64,000 bases of DNA from Asterochloris sp. CNOR1 (GCA_963969365.1 OZ017754.1:1116001-1180000); one strand, 5' to 3'; shown: positions 25,101 through 36,247, numbered from the stretch's first letter. Made by a program: numbers and translations. Notes: a model not told the origin generated them from the sequence alone.

Positions 25101-25222
25101 ATTGCTGGAGCAACCTGGCTTGGCAGCAGCGCCATTGCAGCATTAGCAGGCCAACCTGCGGCCTGATAAGCAGACTGGTTCCTGAACCCCACTCCAGCAG
25201 CCTTCTTCAGCTTGTCTGCCAT
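13101..25222 (-). CDS. SEC8: Exocyst complex component SEC8
   Basis: Twenty-three minus-strand exons join in phase to about 1,057 residues, close to plant SEC8 (about 1,050). Exons: 25222-25156, 24698-24565, 23963-23760, 23281-23180, 22950-22882, 22594-22487, 22190-22103, 21647-21440, 20926-20785, 20236-20120, 19897-19750, 19508-19282, 18628-18447, 17988-17801, 17102-16927, 16644-16543, 16307-16179, 15852-15707, 15122-14958, 14203-14092, 13685-13566, 13412-13305, 13232-13101. Diagnostic stretches are DARFDSLRHVLNIL, VVQGYHNGFNKAIHNYSQIL, WRRSVTLGDTVRLLADV, VAKGRPLLPAAVQAERMV, LAALSDSLDYLAEAI and YTPTEWAALLQV. SEC8 is a subunit of the octameric tether that docks secretory vesicles at the plasma membrane. 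Exon 1 and exons 7-9 are least certain. Several introns carry decayed copies of nearby exon ends. It is head-to-head with the GST gene. Confidence 0.93.
22628..22654 (-). repeat. Decayed copy of SEC8 exon 6 5' junction
   Basis: The bases GGTCCCTCATTGCACC and a following CTGCAG mirror GGTCCCTCACTGCGCCCACC at 22577-22596, the 5' edge of exon 6. In translation it reads GAMRD beside the genuine GAVRD. Confidence 0.7.
23445..23498 (-). repeat. Decayed copy 1 of SEC8 exon 3 3' junction
   Basis: Resembles 23758-23811 (end of exon 3 and its donor). Shared blocks are CCTGCTGCTG, GACTG and CCCAGGC(A/G)GCGCTTG. It lies about 310 bp away inside intron 3 and has no intact splice context of its own. Confidence 0.7.
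23636..23690 (-). repeat. Decayed copy 2 of SEC8 exon 3 3' junction
   Basis: A second degraded copy of the same exon end: ACACCTGCTGCTG, then GACTTTGGGCATCAGGCTGC, then CTTG, aligned with 23756-23804. With copy 1 it forms a ladder of three related blocks spaced roughly 125-190 bp apart. Confidence 0.7.
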
Positions 25223-25366
25223 CAAAGGTCCTCTGGCCAGCTAGCTGAGCATCTGCTCTCCGAAGATCCAGCTGCTCAGGTAAAGCACACTTCGCCGCTC
25301 AGCAGCTTCAAAGATTGCCTGATCGGAGTCTAAGCTAACGAGGTGCGCCATTCGATTGAGCTTGAC
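25223..25366. promoter_or_regulatory. Bidirectional promoter region, SEC8/GST
   Basis: Only 144 bp separate the inferred SEC8 ATG (minus, 25222) and the GST ATG (plus, 25367). Both 5' UTRs and core promoters must lie here or overlap the genes. No TATA box is obvious. Confidence 0.5.
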
Positions 25367-27153
25367 ATGTCTTCTGCCACATCCCAGATTCTGAATTTCG
25401 TGTGAAAACAAAGGTAGTCTTAGGTCCCATGCTTTCTAAGCCCTCTCCATCGCAGCTAGTGAGCAACAGCTCAACTGCAGCTAGCCATAGACACAGAAGA
25501 TCAGTGCAAGTCATGCAAGCCGCAAAGCCATCAATAAAGTGAGGCTCCACAGCACAAGCTCCATGCAGGCGCCAGGCAGGCATAACAGATGTTCTGCCCT
25601 GCAGCTATGTGCCCATCCGTGGCAGAGCTGAGCCACTGCGCCTCATTTTGTCTGCAAATGACATTACTTGGCAGGAGAACTGGCTAGATGAGGCAGGACG
25701 GGCAAAGATGAAGAGCGACTGCGCTACATATCACTTTTTCCAATTCCCCCAGTACACAACAGAGCAGGGCAATAGCATTTGCCAAAGCCAGGCCATTGGG
25801 CGGTACCTGGGCAGGCAGCATAGCATGTAACATCTACTGCTCAGCCTGCTGCCTAAAAAGAGTGTCTTGCATCCCCTCCGTCGACCAATGCAGAAGGATG
25901 CTGCTGCAGGTATGGGAGCAGCAATATTGAGGCGGCTTATATAGATGAGATCCTTGACGCTGTGGAGGCCATCAAACTGAAGTACTTGGTCCTGATTTAT
26001 CAGAACAAGTTGGTGGGTGCCCTGATCCGGCACTTGCACCAAAAGAGAGCAGCCTGCAGAGCCTGCTCTTGAGCGATTGGCAGAGATGCTGTTGGCGCTG
26101 GGATCTGCTGTGAGACAGTCCTTGTGACGCCTGATGTCCCTGTTGGCATCAGAACTTCTGCTGCTGGCGGAACATGTTGCTTGCAGACATGTTTCTGGGG
26201 GAGGGGGGAGGGACGGGGGGGATATGTGGGGGATTAGCAGCAGCAGGAGGCCGCACAGAACTCCTGCTGGCAGCTGGGCCTGACTCTGCTGGCCCCCTCC
26301 CTGCACCAGCTCCACATCACCCCTGCTGGAGGGCGCCTGAATCTGTACACCCCACCAGATGCATGCCAGTGCTGCTGCAGAGCGCTAGGCCCAAGTGTGA
26401 GCCCTGGGAGACGCACTGCAACCCCAGCATCACCACCTTCAATGTAATGCCCCAATCAAGCGTGCCATTGCTACAGGCGGACGAGCCAAAGGCTGAGTAC
26501 TGGAAGACGCACTGCGACCCTGCCACTATGAAGGCAAAAAATGGGGGCGCGCACTTCTTCTATTTATCGGAATTTCTGAAGCGAAATGGGGGCGGCCAGG
26601 GGTGGATTGTGGGGAATGACTTGTCGATTGCAGGTCAGTTTCAGGGTGTAAAACGAGTCAGTTTGAACCGACATGGAACACCTGTTGCAGTCAGGAGCCA
26701 GGACCTGCCATGGGGCAGAGAGAGCATTATGCTGCTAAGTGCTCTGCCCATGCGTATGTCAGCCTGCTTTTGTAAGCCTGATGCAAGCCACAGTATCAGT
26801 TGACATTCAATCACCTGCAGACATCTTCCTTTTTGACATCACTGACATGCACATTAGGATCTTCAGTGATCAGTTCGCATCACAGGTGTGCTCATTCACC
26901 TTTCTGCTTCGCAGCATCTTGCTGGGTACCTTGCCCTGCTGCTGCCTCAGTGCAGTCACAAGCATGATGCATGAGCTCTGCCTGGCGTGCCCGACACCTG
27001 CGACAAACTTCATGCGGCAAGCCCTTGCTTTGTGCCCTGCAGTATCCATTGCTGGCAGGCCACCACAGCCGTGTCGAGGGCACTCCTGGGATCAAGCAGT
27101 ACCGCTCAAGCGACAGATGCATTGATAAGCAGAATGGCAATGGGCTGGGATAG
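25367..27153 (+). CDS. Glutathione S-transferase, sigma-like
   Basis: Six exons join in phase: 25367-25401, 25605-25826, 25910-26012, 26477-26633, 26821-26885 and 27043-27153 (TAG), giving 230 residues. The N-terminal thioredoxin fold starts ILNFVYVPIRGRAEPLRL, with the catalytic Tyr position in the NFVYVP strand. The glutathione-binding turn is QSQAIGRYLGRQ. The helical C-terminal domain includes YIDEILDAVEAI, FFYLSEFL, WIVGNDLSIADIFLFDITD (the N-capping box region of GSTs) and PGIKQYRSSDR. It is a cytosolic enzyme that conjugates glutathione to electrophiles or reduces peroxides; the substrate is unknown. Intron 3 holds a decayed copy of the start of exon 4. The gene is divergent from SEC8. 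Confidence 0.92.
26384..26434 (+). repeat. Decayed copy of GST exon 4 5' part
   Basis: GAGCCCTGGGAGACGCACTG resembles GAGTACTGGAAGACGCACTG in exon 4 (26491-26516). In translation PKCEPWETHCNPS sits beside the genuine PKAEYWKTHCDPA. It is about 90 bp upstream, in intron 3. Confidence 0.85.
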
Positions 27154-27191
27154 TCACACAACCTTGTTTCCTAACTGAGAGGACCCCATAT

Positions 27192-27196
27192 TGTAA
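27192..27196 (+). terminator. Likely TGTAA poly(A) signal of the GST gene
   Basis: TGTAA lies 39 bases downstream of the GST stop codon. Confidence 0.45.
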
Positions 27197-27470
27197 TGTT
27201 GCTAGTCAGAGGGCGCCCACTTACTGTACAACTCAAATTGCACAGAGCACATGCCTGGCCTATGTGCCTTGTGTCACACCGGCTGTCTGCTCAAAGCATA
27301 TGTTTGATTTTCAAGCTAAGGCGAGGCAGGACTGCACAATTAAAGACAGTCTCCAGTCAATCAGAAGTGCTGAGTCTCATGCATTGCAAGCAGCTGGTGC
27401 CATGTTTGCAAAAAACTGAAAGGGAACTTGTGCCGGAGCGCTGAATGGTCAGCCTTGAGAAGGAAATGAG

Positions 27471-29198
27471 CTACCCAGGCAGGGCCTGAGAGGGCACTGA
27501 GCCATCATTGACGCAGTCAAGCATTGTGTAGAGGTCGAGCGGACTCAGCTCCTGCACACAGGCGGTATGGCCACGTGAAGACAGCTGCACCCTGCGGCAC
27601 CCAATACTGCTTGGCTGCTGCACTACGCCTTGCACCTACCTGATGCTGACCCAGGTAGTGAGCAGTGAGGTGGCCTTTGAGAAAGAAGATGAGCCTTCTG
27701 GGAAAAGCTGAAGGGGGAGGAGAACAGCTCAGCCCACAGCATCTACAAGTTTGAACAGGCCGCCTGGCAGGGACTTACCAACACATTCTGACAGAATGGT
27801 GAAGACATATTTACTTGGTACATTGCTGGCATCCACAACAATCTGCAGCGGATGTGCAGAGATATCAGCGTGCTATCACAAGACCTGTCAGCAGGTACAA
27901 GCCAGCATGCACTGAGAAGTGCCAAGCTGACATACAGCAGTGTTGAGAGGCAGCCACGCCTGCCACTGCAGCCAGCATTTGGGGCATCATTCACATCAAA
28001 CCCAACGCTGGGAGGCTGCCTGACCGTTGGCGCATCTGCCATTGCTTGGAGGGCTCCCTACGCAGCCCTGGGCTGCCCCAAGCGCACCTCCAGAATGTAG
28101 GGATTGGCCCGAGAGGCGACATGCACATCCGTGATGTTTGTGATGCCTGCTTCTGTGTCATAGAAGTACACCCTCAAGTCGCCGTCCAGCCTGGCCTGCA
28201 GCAGAGGCTACATTGCTCAGCATCAGGCATCTTTTGCAAGCTACATGTGCCCTGGAGAGGCGTCTGCAGGGGTCCCGGCGGGCACCTAAGCTGTGACAGA
28301 GGACCCACCCGAAGATAGTTAGGATTGAAGATGGGTACTCGTGCAAGAAGTTTGAGTTGGTATGTCCTGCAGTCGGGATTGAATTGTTTCATTCCCAGGC
28401 TCACACCATCATCTCAAAACCTGCTGAGGTTGCTGTGCCCAGGCTGCATGACTGGCAGTGGCTCTAAAGCAAATGCGATGAGCTGCAAGCAGGCAGGTGG
28501 TGATATGCATTCGATGTGGAAGAGCCAGGAGCCAGACCCACTTTTTGGTTGTGTTCCACGACATCTTATCGGACTGAATGTCGATCTCGCCAGTGCTCAC
28601 CCCTCGTGGCACCAGAAAGAATGTGGCAAGTGCCGCAGAGAGGGCAAACAGCATCTGCATGAGCAGGGAGGGTCACTCATAAGGCCTTTGCAGAGAAACG
28701 CATTGCAGAGGAGCCCTTCAGGCAGCTCAGATATACTTCAGACAATGAATTTCCGGCCCAAAGAGACTGCCTTGCTCACCAGGGCTGCTACCAGCAACCT
28801 TGTCCTGCGCGGCTTTAGCCTCTCATCTGCAACACAGGCAGGGGTCAGCCTGCAGGGTGTACATCACACAGCAGCCCAGGGCGTCCCTGCAGAGCACTCA
28901 CTCGTGAGACAATATATGCGCTCTGTGTACCACGATCAGCGGCGGCATGTGTCAAGCAAGGTGGCAGCTGCATCACAACTGTGCCATTCTCCTGCCAGTG
29001 CATGACCTCAGCAGCTCAATGAAAGCCCACCTGACAGTGGTATGAGCGTCAGATAGCCGCTGGGGACCACTGGCGGCCGCCTGCCAAGTATGTTCCTGTC
29101 CCACCAGCCCTTGAAGGCACCCCAGTGCGTCTCCTTCTGCTCATACTCGGACCGAAAGGGTGGCTGGAAGCCCTGCTGGTCATGGTTGGGCGGCGAGC
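27471..29198 (-). CDS. TMEM106/LEA2-like single-pass membrane protein (5' exon missing)
   Basis: Eight minus-strand exons join in phase: 29198-29031, 28826-28780, 28654-28542, 28366-28309, 28195-28088, 27842-27779, 27707-27640 and 27551-27471 (stop). They code about 236 residues; a short first exon in 29199-29616 is not resolved. Order: cytosolic segment (GAFKGWWDRNILGRRPP), basic patch KPRRTRLLVAAL, transmembrane helix MLFALSAALATFFLVPRG, then an extracytosolic beta-rich domain with WNTTKKTYQLKLLARVPIFN-PNY and a final HLTAHYLGQHQELSPLDLY-x3-DC. The FFLVPRG, N-P-N and terminal DC features fit the TMEM106/LEA14-like fold found in lysosomal or endomembrane proteins. Function in algae is unknown. 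Confidence 0.8.
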
Positions 29199-29500
29199 CT
29201 GCAAGGAAGCCATGGGGAGACGTCAGACGGAAGTCATGTGCCAGCCTAAAAGACACTTTGCCGGGGGGTTTTGTCAAGAAAATCCTCCTGGCAGCACTGT
29301 ATGTCCTGCAGCTGTTCCATGCATGCGCTCAGGCTGCTCACTGCCTGAGTCTCCCAGCCTCGTATACTGCTGCATGGGCGCAGTGCCCTCTCCTCTCCTG
29401 CAGCTTGGCAGCTACCCCCGCTTTCAAGTCAATAGATCAGCTGTTCTGCCACAGGCAGTGAGGCCTCCGTGCATGTGCTGGCACAGCACAAACTCCTTGA

Positions 29501-29505
29501 TTACA
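29501..29505 (-). terminator. Likely TGTAA poly(A) signal of the UBA-like gene
   Basis: TTACA on the plus strand is TGTAA on the coding strand, 112 bases past the stop of the UBA-like gene. Confidence 0.4.
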
Positions 29506-29616
29506 GTACAGTGATGAGGTCAGTAGTGGGGTACTTCTGCTCGCTGACCGCCAGCTAAGCGAGCAACAGCAAAATTTCCGGAGCTCGCATGCCTGCCAGC
29601 ATTTGCCTCCTTTCTT

Positions 29617-30622
29617 TTAACTGGCATTCAAGCATGCTTCACTGGCTTCTTGAAGGCTATCAGGGTGCAGCAACAGGGCTCCTGCTATCAAATCCACCCT
29701 GAAGCCCATGCTCTTCAGATAGGTGTAGTTTTCACAAAATTGTACAATCTGCAGAGCAACAGCAAGGAGTGTGAGAAGGCGTGCAGCGTGCACAACCCGC
29801 CTGGATGGTGTGCCAAGCAGGGTGCCCACCTTCTGCTTGTTCTCAGGCTGAGTACCACATGCCGCCAAGGCCATCATGGTTACTTCCCGATCGTAGCCAA
29901 GCTTGGCATATTTCTCACAGCTCAACGTGAATTCATCATCTGGTGTCACCTGCAACCGTAGTGATACCAGGTACTGCCTGGCCATGGTAGGCAGGACAGA
30001 ATGAGCTGCTAGAGCTGACACACAGAATCATGCCTTGGTTTGCATGAGAACTGGAGCTGGCCCCGTGCTCCAAGCCTGGCTCCGGTGCCCATGGCAGACA
30101 GGCTTGAATGAATTGTCAGAGCCTGCGCAACTTCGTACCTGTGCAGATGCTGGGTCAGTTCCAGCGCTGCCATTCTGCTGCTCTGCCTCAAAGTCAGCCA
30201 CCAGCTTGCGCTCAAAGCTGCAGTCAAATGCAAACTCCACTCGGGGGATGTTGTTCAAGTCAGCGCTGACCATAACCTGCGAAGCAGAGAGTTCACTTTC
30301 TGCTGACACTGCATCAGGAGCTGCAAGTACAACCAGATGCCTCCACAAAGAGTGCTGGCATGAGGTGCAAGCTGCAGATGCATCGGAATGGCCGCAGTAA
30401 GCACCTCCCAATGCTCACAGGAGGCTCTGTTCTATATGGCTCCGCCACCTGCAGCCTGAGCAGGGGAAAATTTTGGGGGGACCCTGGCTGCTGGGTGGGT
30501 CCGTTGCTGCTTGGACCTGCTTGGGGGGCCTGCACAGGCCTCAAAGGAGTGGGGCCATACTGGCCAGCTGGTGGGGCCGGAATGGGGACATTGGTGCCGG
30601 CCTGCTGGATGGTAGGGTACAT
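29617..30622 (-). CDS. Conserved plant/algal UBA-like domain protein
   Basis: Four minus-strand exons join in phase: 30622-30449, 30276-30139, 29949-29830 and 29748-29617 (TAA), giving 187 residues. The protein begins MYPTIQQAGTNVPIPAPP with a Pro/Gln-rich disordered leader. A segment NIPRVEFAFDCSFERKLVAD follows. Two helical repeats come next: the first contains LSCEKYAKLGYDREVTMMAL and the second YLKSMGF-x4-IAGALLLHPDS, ending EACLNAS. The Y/M-G-F/Y and LLHPDSLQEA patterns are those of UBA-like three-helix bundles. Land plants have proteins with the same MYP start and layout, with no assigned function known to me. Ubiquitin binding is an inference. It is head-to-head with the hexosaminidase gene. 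Confidence 0.8.
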
Positions 30623-30723
30623 CAGTGCGGTGTGCTATGCAACAAAGGCAATTTGAGCTGTGGCTTCGGAGCATACAGTTTGTCTTCTAACCTCCCTAGA
30701 TACAGCATCAGGCTGGATCGAGC
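30623..30723. promoter_or_regulatory. Bidirectional promoter region, UBA-like/hexosaminidase
   Basis: Just 101 bp lie between the two inferred start codons (minus 30622, plus 30724). If an upstream hexosaminidase exon with a signal peptide exists, it would have to lie within or overlap the UBA-like gene, which makes a start at 30724 more likely. Confidence 0.45.
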
Positions 30724-33700
30724 ATGAGTATCATTCCTATCCCTGCAGATTTGGAGGAGCGGCCTGGCGAATTGACCCTTCCTGTGCAGATCAGCATTGG
30801 CTGCAAAGGCAAAGGTTCCTTGCATGTGGGGGCCTACTTGCAGCACCATCTGTGTGACATCCTGCACCTGCAGAGCACAAATCAGGCAAGTCATGGCCTG
30901 ATGCGCAGTCTGCCACACAATGCTGTGACCACATGTGACCTGCTCAATGTGACGCACCTGCCTCCTCAGTCCTCAGCCACTCCGTGTCTGGGCTCAAAGA
31001 GCTGTTGCCAGGGGTTCATGCTTTCTGCCTCTGCAGACTTTCTGTCTGGCACAGCTGTTGGCTGCTCTATGTCGACAGAGCCTGCTCATGTGGCAGGGTT
31101 CCGTACTGCAGGAGACAAACAATGAGGGACCCTCCACTAGTGGATGCACCATTCTGCTGCACCGCACTGGCAAGTCAGTGGGGGCCAGATCACCCAGCGC
31201 GGTTGCCTCAGAGGTGTATGAACTCGAGATCTCAGAGGCTGGAGTACTACTCACGGCACAGGAGGCGCATGGCCTCTTCAATGGAGTCCAGAGCCTGATC
31301 CAGCTGCTGCCGCCGACCCCCGTGCAGGAGAACATCAGACTGAGCTGTCTCAGAGTGAGCACTGATCTGTCTCAGCCCAGTTGACTGCCAAAGGTGCTAT
31401 GCAACAGCACGGCATCAAAGCATGCATCGAGGGGTCACTTTGCGGTTCCTGCTAGCAAGATGTGCCAGAAGCAGGCCTGCACAGCTCAAGCTGCCTGTGA
31501 GCCATGATACCTTGCCAGCAGATGGTTTCTTTTGATTTCAAGCTAGTCAGCCATGCCAGTGGCAGAGGCCGGTTGCCTGCTAGGTCATGCGCACGCCTCG
31601 AGTGTTAACATGCTGATGGCGCTGTAGATCCTTGATGGGCCGCGCTTCTGGTGGCGAGGGGTACTGCTGGATGTTGGCCGCCACTATTTTTCAGTGCCGT
31701 TCATCAAAAAGTTCCTGGACGTAATGGCTTTGCACAAGTGCAACGTGTTTCACTGGCACCTCACAGAGGACCAGGTGAGGACAGCAGATGTCCTGAAAGC
31801 GTTCAGACATCATGGCGACAAGCCAGGGACATCTGTCTGCCTGTAGGGCCCCTAGCAGACATGTTGCTTTGCGCTTCAAGAGCCTGTGGTGCCCTGGTCA
31901 GACAGGACCACTGGGTGACTGCTGGAAGAGCCTCCTTCGAAGGCATACCCGGTCTCTATCGCCAGCTGGGACGACAGGCTCAGGCTGCAAAGCCATCGGT
32001 GCTGGGTTCAAGGCCTCTGACACACTGTAGCTTGCTGCAGGGTTGGCGCCTGGAGCTCAAGGGGTTCCCCCGTCTGTCAGAGTTTGGAGCATGGCGCATG
32101 CGCAACGGCAAGCCCTATGGTGGCTACTACAGCCAGGAGGAGGTGTGAGGGTCCTGCTAGTAATTATCACCCTCACTTTTGTGTGCTGTTTAGTGCATTC
32201 ATACTCTCCAGCGCTCTGTGCCCAGCTCTGTGCTGACATGAGGCCACATGCCAGACTGTCTGTTGCTCTGCCTTGCTCTCCTTGCGAGTCTGTGACCTTG
32301 AAGAACTTTATGTTCTTGCCATGTGGAGATGAGGCTCTTGGCTGGGGAGCACTGCCTTGACAGGGGCCACTTGCATACCACAGGTGCGGGATATTGTAGA
32401 GTATGCGGCGCAGCGCTTCATAGAGGTAGTTCCTGAGATTGAGCTTCCCGGGCACTGTGGAGCTGCTCTGGCCTCCTACCCCTACCTGGGTTGCACAGGT
32501 ACGGTTGCCTGTCTGATGTCCCATGCCAGGCTCCCTGCCACCAGAGTCGCCAGCCATGAACGATAGGCCCTGCCCCTGCCAGGCTGGCACTCTCCTGATG
32601 TGCCCACATGCTTGGCCTTAAGACAGCTCTCCTGCCACCTCCAGATGCTGTGTTAGACACCTAGGCCCCAGTCTGCTGGGGCCCCCTGGAGGCCGTCAAG
32701 CGCCAACACCCAAGCGTCCCGCCAGATGCCTATCTGCTCCAGCATGCACACACCGAGGCCCAGCCCACTGCTGCAGGGCGTGTGACTCAGGTGCCTGTTC
32801 ACTGGGGCGTCCATGAGGACGTGTACTGCGCTGGGAAGCAGAGCACATTTGAATTTTTGGAAGCTGTCCTGAAGGAGGTCATGGAGCTCTTTCCCAGCCG
32901 CTACATCCATATTGGCGGCGACGAGGTGGGGTGGGGCGCTGGACCGCTTGGCAACATTGCTCACAAATGTTAATCTGCACATGCTGCTTCACAGCTGCTG
33001 CAATCGCGTCAGGGGAGGTTGGGGCACCTTGCAGTCTCAGCTGGCTCACGTAGGTGCTGTGTAGCACAAGCTGTGTTGAGGTTGGCACCCTTTGCCAGAG
33101 GGACTGAGCCGCTGCATCTAGATTGGTGGCTATGGGGCACTTGGGCACTTGACGGCACCAGCTGCCTCTCCAGCTGAGTGACAAATGCTGTCATCAAGCT
33201 GCTCCTTCACATGGTAACAGGCAAGGTGAGGCACCTTGCCTGTCCTTTAGCTTCCTTGCTAATGCATTCTCTGGGGGCCAGCGAGAGTGAGGAACCTGCT
33301 GCTGCACAGGGACATGAACACACATCATACAGCTGCGTTGGTGCAGTCTGAGTGCCACCTCCTGCAAGGCGCTCCTACCTCCCTAGCCACCCGCTTGATT
33401 GCCATGCTGCCCTGTCAGACCTTTTCACAGTGTGTATGTAGGGCTTGCAGAGAGGATGTTGGTGCTGCTACCCCTTTCCCGCTGACACCCCCTTTCCCCG
33501 CACCTGTGAGGTCTAAAGGGTGTCAACCTGTTGCCTGCAGTGCCCCAAGAGCAGGTGGCACCGGTGCCCCCACTGCCAGCAGCGCATCCAGGACAAGGGC
33601 CTGCTGGATGAATACGAGCTGCAGAGCTGGTTCATTGGGCGCATCAACCAGTTTCTGATCAGCCAGGGGAAGCAGCTGATTGGGTGGGACGAGATTTTGG

Positions 33701-35751
33701 AGGGAGGCCTTGCTGAGGGGGCCATCGTCATGTCATGGCGGGTGAGCTTACCACTTTTGCCCTGACTTGGTCCAAGGTTTTTAAGGGTCAGGGGAGGGTG
33801 GGGGTATCTAGGCACCTGATGGTGTTGCCCAAAAAGCTATGAGGAGGCGCAATAGCATGCCTGCCTGCTTGGTGAGGCTTCAAACTGCTGTCTAATTGGA
33901 CCTCAAGATGGTTGTGTTGGTGCTGTCACACAGGTGCTGCTGTCATCCTTGCAGGGCATTACAGGAGGTGTGCGTGCTGCACGCGGGGGCCATGATGTCA
34001 TCATGACCCCCACGAGCCACTGTTACTTTGATTACAAGCAGTCCCTCAGGTGGGCGCCTGCTCTTCAGGCAGTGCTGCGTCCCAGATCTGCTTGTGGGCT
34101 GCACAGCCATCAAGTCTGTCAGCGGGTGGCGGCCATCTGCTCAGCGTCATCTCGCATTCCGGTGTGCGCACTTGTTTGCTGTCGTCAGCAGCAGGACACC
34201 CTGTTCTTTGGGCGTCATCATCTTTTCCCCATGGGCAGGCTTTAGCAGTCACCCCTTCCTGCTGAGTGTTGACGAGCCACTCACGCCCGCCTTCCTGGCT
34301 GCAGGCCTGAGGAGCCCGGGGCCTGGTATGCCATGCTGCCCCTGGAGGTCTGCTATGCCTTTGACCCTCTCCCCCCTGAGCCGATGCCTGACCCGCGGTG
34401 TGCGGCTGCGCAGGCCCTGCCACCAGCTATCCACCCAGCTGCGCCACCAGTGCGCCTGAGCTCAGGGTGAGGCTTGCTTGGGAGACTGTGTGGCATGCAT
34501 CTCCAGGTTGAGACATGGCTGTCAGCACCTTACCAGCATTCGTTCCTGAACTTCCAATACAAGAGCAATCTGGTGCGTGAAAGGGCGGTGCACAGCCACA
34601 CAGGGCCCTGCCACTTGCCATCTATGCCCTAGCACCACGTGAGTCCAAGGTCAGGCCTTCACCTCTGCGCAGTGTGGGCGGCAAGGTTGTGGCAGCACCA
34701 AACATGCGCTGTCCCACCAGCCCACTTGGCTGTGTGTGGCGGTTGTTTTGGCCTGCCTCCTACTGCTGCCTCTTCCAAAGAGCGCGCACGCATCTCTGTT
34801 CTGCAGGGATTCAGGGGCCATGGAGGAGAGTGACAGCACAGGGGCTGACCCCATGGGGGATGGTGCCGATGACAGGCCGTCCGGCAGCGTGGTGGGCAGC
34901 ACTGTGGCTGACCTCAGCTCCGACCTGGGGGCCGAGATGGAGGTCAACACGACTGCAGCCGCGCATGCCGCAGACTGGACCCTCCCAGCCGCTGACGCCC
35001 ACAGGATCATTGGCGGCCAGGTGAGCAAGTGGGCATTGTATGTGATGGTGCTTGCGGCCGTAGCCATGCAGCAGATCTGTCCCTGCTTGCAGCTGATGCC
35101 CACAGCTTTGCTGGCAGCCAGGCAAGGTACGCAGCCTGCAGGCCATGTAGTGGGCGCAGGACGTGTGTGGGAACATCTGATGCTTCAACAAAATTTGAAG
35201 GGCAGGCTGGGCGCCCAGGCTGGCAAGTCATAGCAGTGCTGCCTTCAAACCAGCCAAGCTGGTCAGCGACGCAGTGAGCCTAGAGTCGTCAATGCCTAGA
35301 CTCTTGCAGCTCAATGTGTGAGCTGGCCCATGCAGACAGTGGAGTCTGCTTCCCCATATCTACAGGCCAACACTACTGACGTTGTGAGGAGCCAGTGGAG
35401 TGCATGCTGCTGAACCCTGCAGGCCAGGGCCATGACACCCTGCTGTCCCGTCACCAGGTTGTGCCGTGTGCCTGCAGGCGCACATGTGCCATGAGCAGCC
35501 AGCTCTTGGCCAGACAGCTTTCCTTGCAAGTCTCCAACCCTGTCACCTTCTGTCTGCAGGCCAATGTGTGGACTGAGTACATTGCCGACGAGGAGACAGT
35601 GGAGTACATGCTACTGCCCCGGCTGTGCGCCACAGCAGAGACGCTGTGGTCCCCCAAACACACACGAGACTGGCCAGGCTTCCAGCTCAGATTGAAGCAC
35701 ATGATGAAGCGCTTTGACGCGCTGGACCTGCGCTACAGGCCGCTCGTCTAG
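30724..35751 (+). CDS. GH20 beta-N-acetylhexosaminidase with acidic insertion
   Basis: Eleven exons join in phase: 30724-30885, 31112-31354, 31628-31774, 32041-32142, 32384-32498, 32777-32925, 33541-33741, 33955-34049, 34305-34466, 34807-35020 and 35560-35751 (TAG), giving 593 residues. The GH20b N-domain includes VYELEISEAGVLLTAQEAHG. The catalytic barrel includes RGVLLDVGRHY, CNVFHWHLTEDQ, PEIELPGHCGAALASYP, the catalytic Asp-Glu pair in YIHIGGDEV, IGWDEILEGG and NVWTEYI. The enzyme removes terminal N-acetylhexosamine from glycans or chitin fragments. Exon 10 inserts about 60 acidic, Ser-rich residues between the PLEVCYAFDP strand and the conserved GGQ-ANVWTEY segment. Intron 1 has a GC donor. 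No signal peptide is visible at 30724. Confidence 0.93.
35087..35131 (+). repeat. Decayed copy of hexosaminidase exon 10 3' junction
   Basis: GCTGATGCCCACAG and GGCAGCCAGGCAAGG resemble GCTGACGCCCACAG and GGCGGCCAGGTGAGC at 34991-35026. The donor position reads GC instead of GT. It lies about 95 bp into intron 10. Confidence 0.8.
35361..35412 (+). repeat. Decayed copy of hexosaminidase exon 11 5' junction
   Basis: CTACAGGCCAACACTACTGA and CAGTGGAGTGCATGCTGCTG resemble the acceptor and start of exon 11 (35554-35619: CTGCAGGCCAATG, CAGTGGAGTACATGCTACTG), with an internal deletion. It is about 190 bp upstream of the real exon. Confidence 0.8.
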
Positions 35752-36060
35752 CCTGGCTGACCCTGTATCGTGGGTCAATTGGATGGACCTGCACCGTAAA
35801 ACCACTGGCTGGACTTGCGGTCCTGACACCATGTCTGCAGTGGAGACAAAACACCAGACGACAGCCCTTCCAGGGCAGAACATGCCGCGCGAGCCCCCTT
35901 CTCGTTGGTAGAAGTTTCCAAAACCCTGCAATCATGGATGCCCTGCCCCTGCATACTGCATTGTTGCTGCCAGCCATCTTAGCCTGTTATCAAGCTACAC
36001 TTTGGGACTCAAGTCCTTATCAGCCTACTGCAAACTTAAAGCGGATGTGCCTGGCGCCCT

Positions 36061-36065
36061 TGTAA
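36061..36065 (+). terminator. Possible TGTAA poly(A) signal of the hexosaminidase gene
   Basis: TGTAA about 310 bases after the stop codon. The convergent intergenic stretch 35752-36247 shows no other gene. Confidence 0.35.
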
Positions 36066-36133
36066 ATGCAAGCTAACTGCTGAATCTCAAAGACCTGCTC
36101 CCTGCGGCAATGTAGCTGACAAGGCCAACAAGC

Positions 36134-36138
36134 TTACA
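36134..36138 (-). terminator. Likely TGTAA poly(A) signal of the GFA-domain gene
   Basis: TGTAA on the coding (minus) strand, 110 bases past the stop at 36248. Confidence 0.4.
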
Positions 36139-36247
36139 TGCTTTCATGGTTTGCTAGTGCAGCTTCAAATCGGTAAGGTGTTGCCAGCATGGTGCAGGCT
36201 TTGGACTCGTAAAAGAAAACTCTAACCAGGTGAGGCCAGCCAGCGCA

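Noticed and set aside
29090-29514. Plus-strand frames over the TMEM106-like gene
   Set aside because: They are the reverse complement of a well-supported minus-strand exon and intron and show no family similarity.
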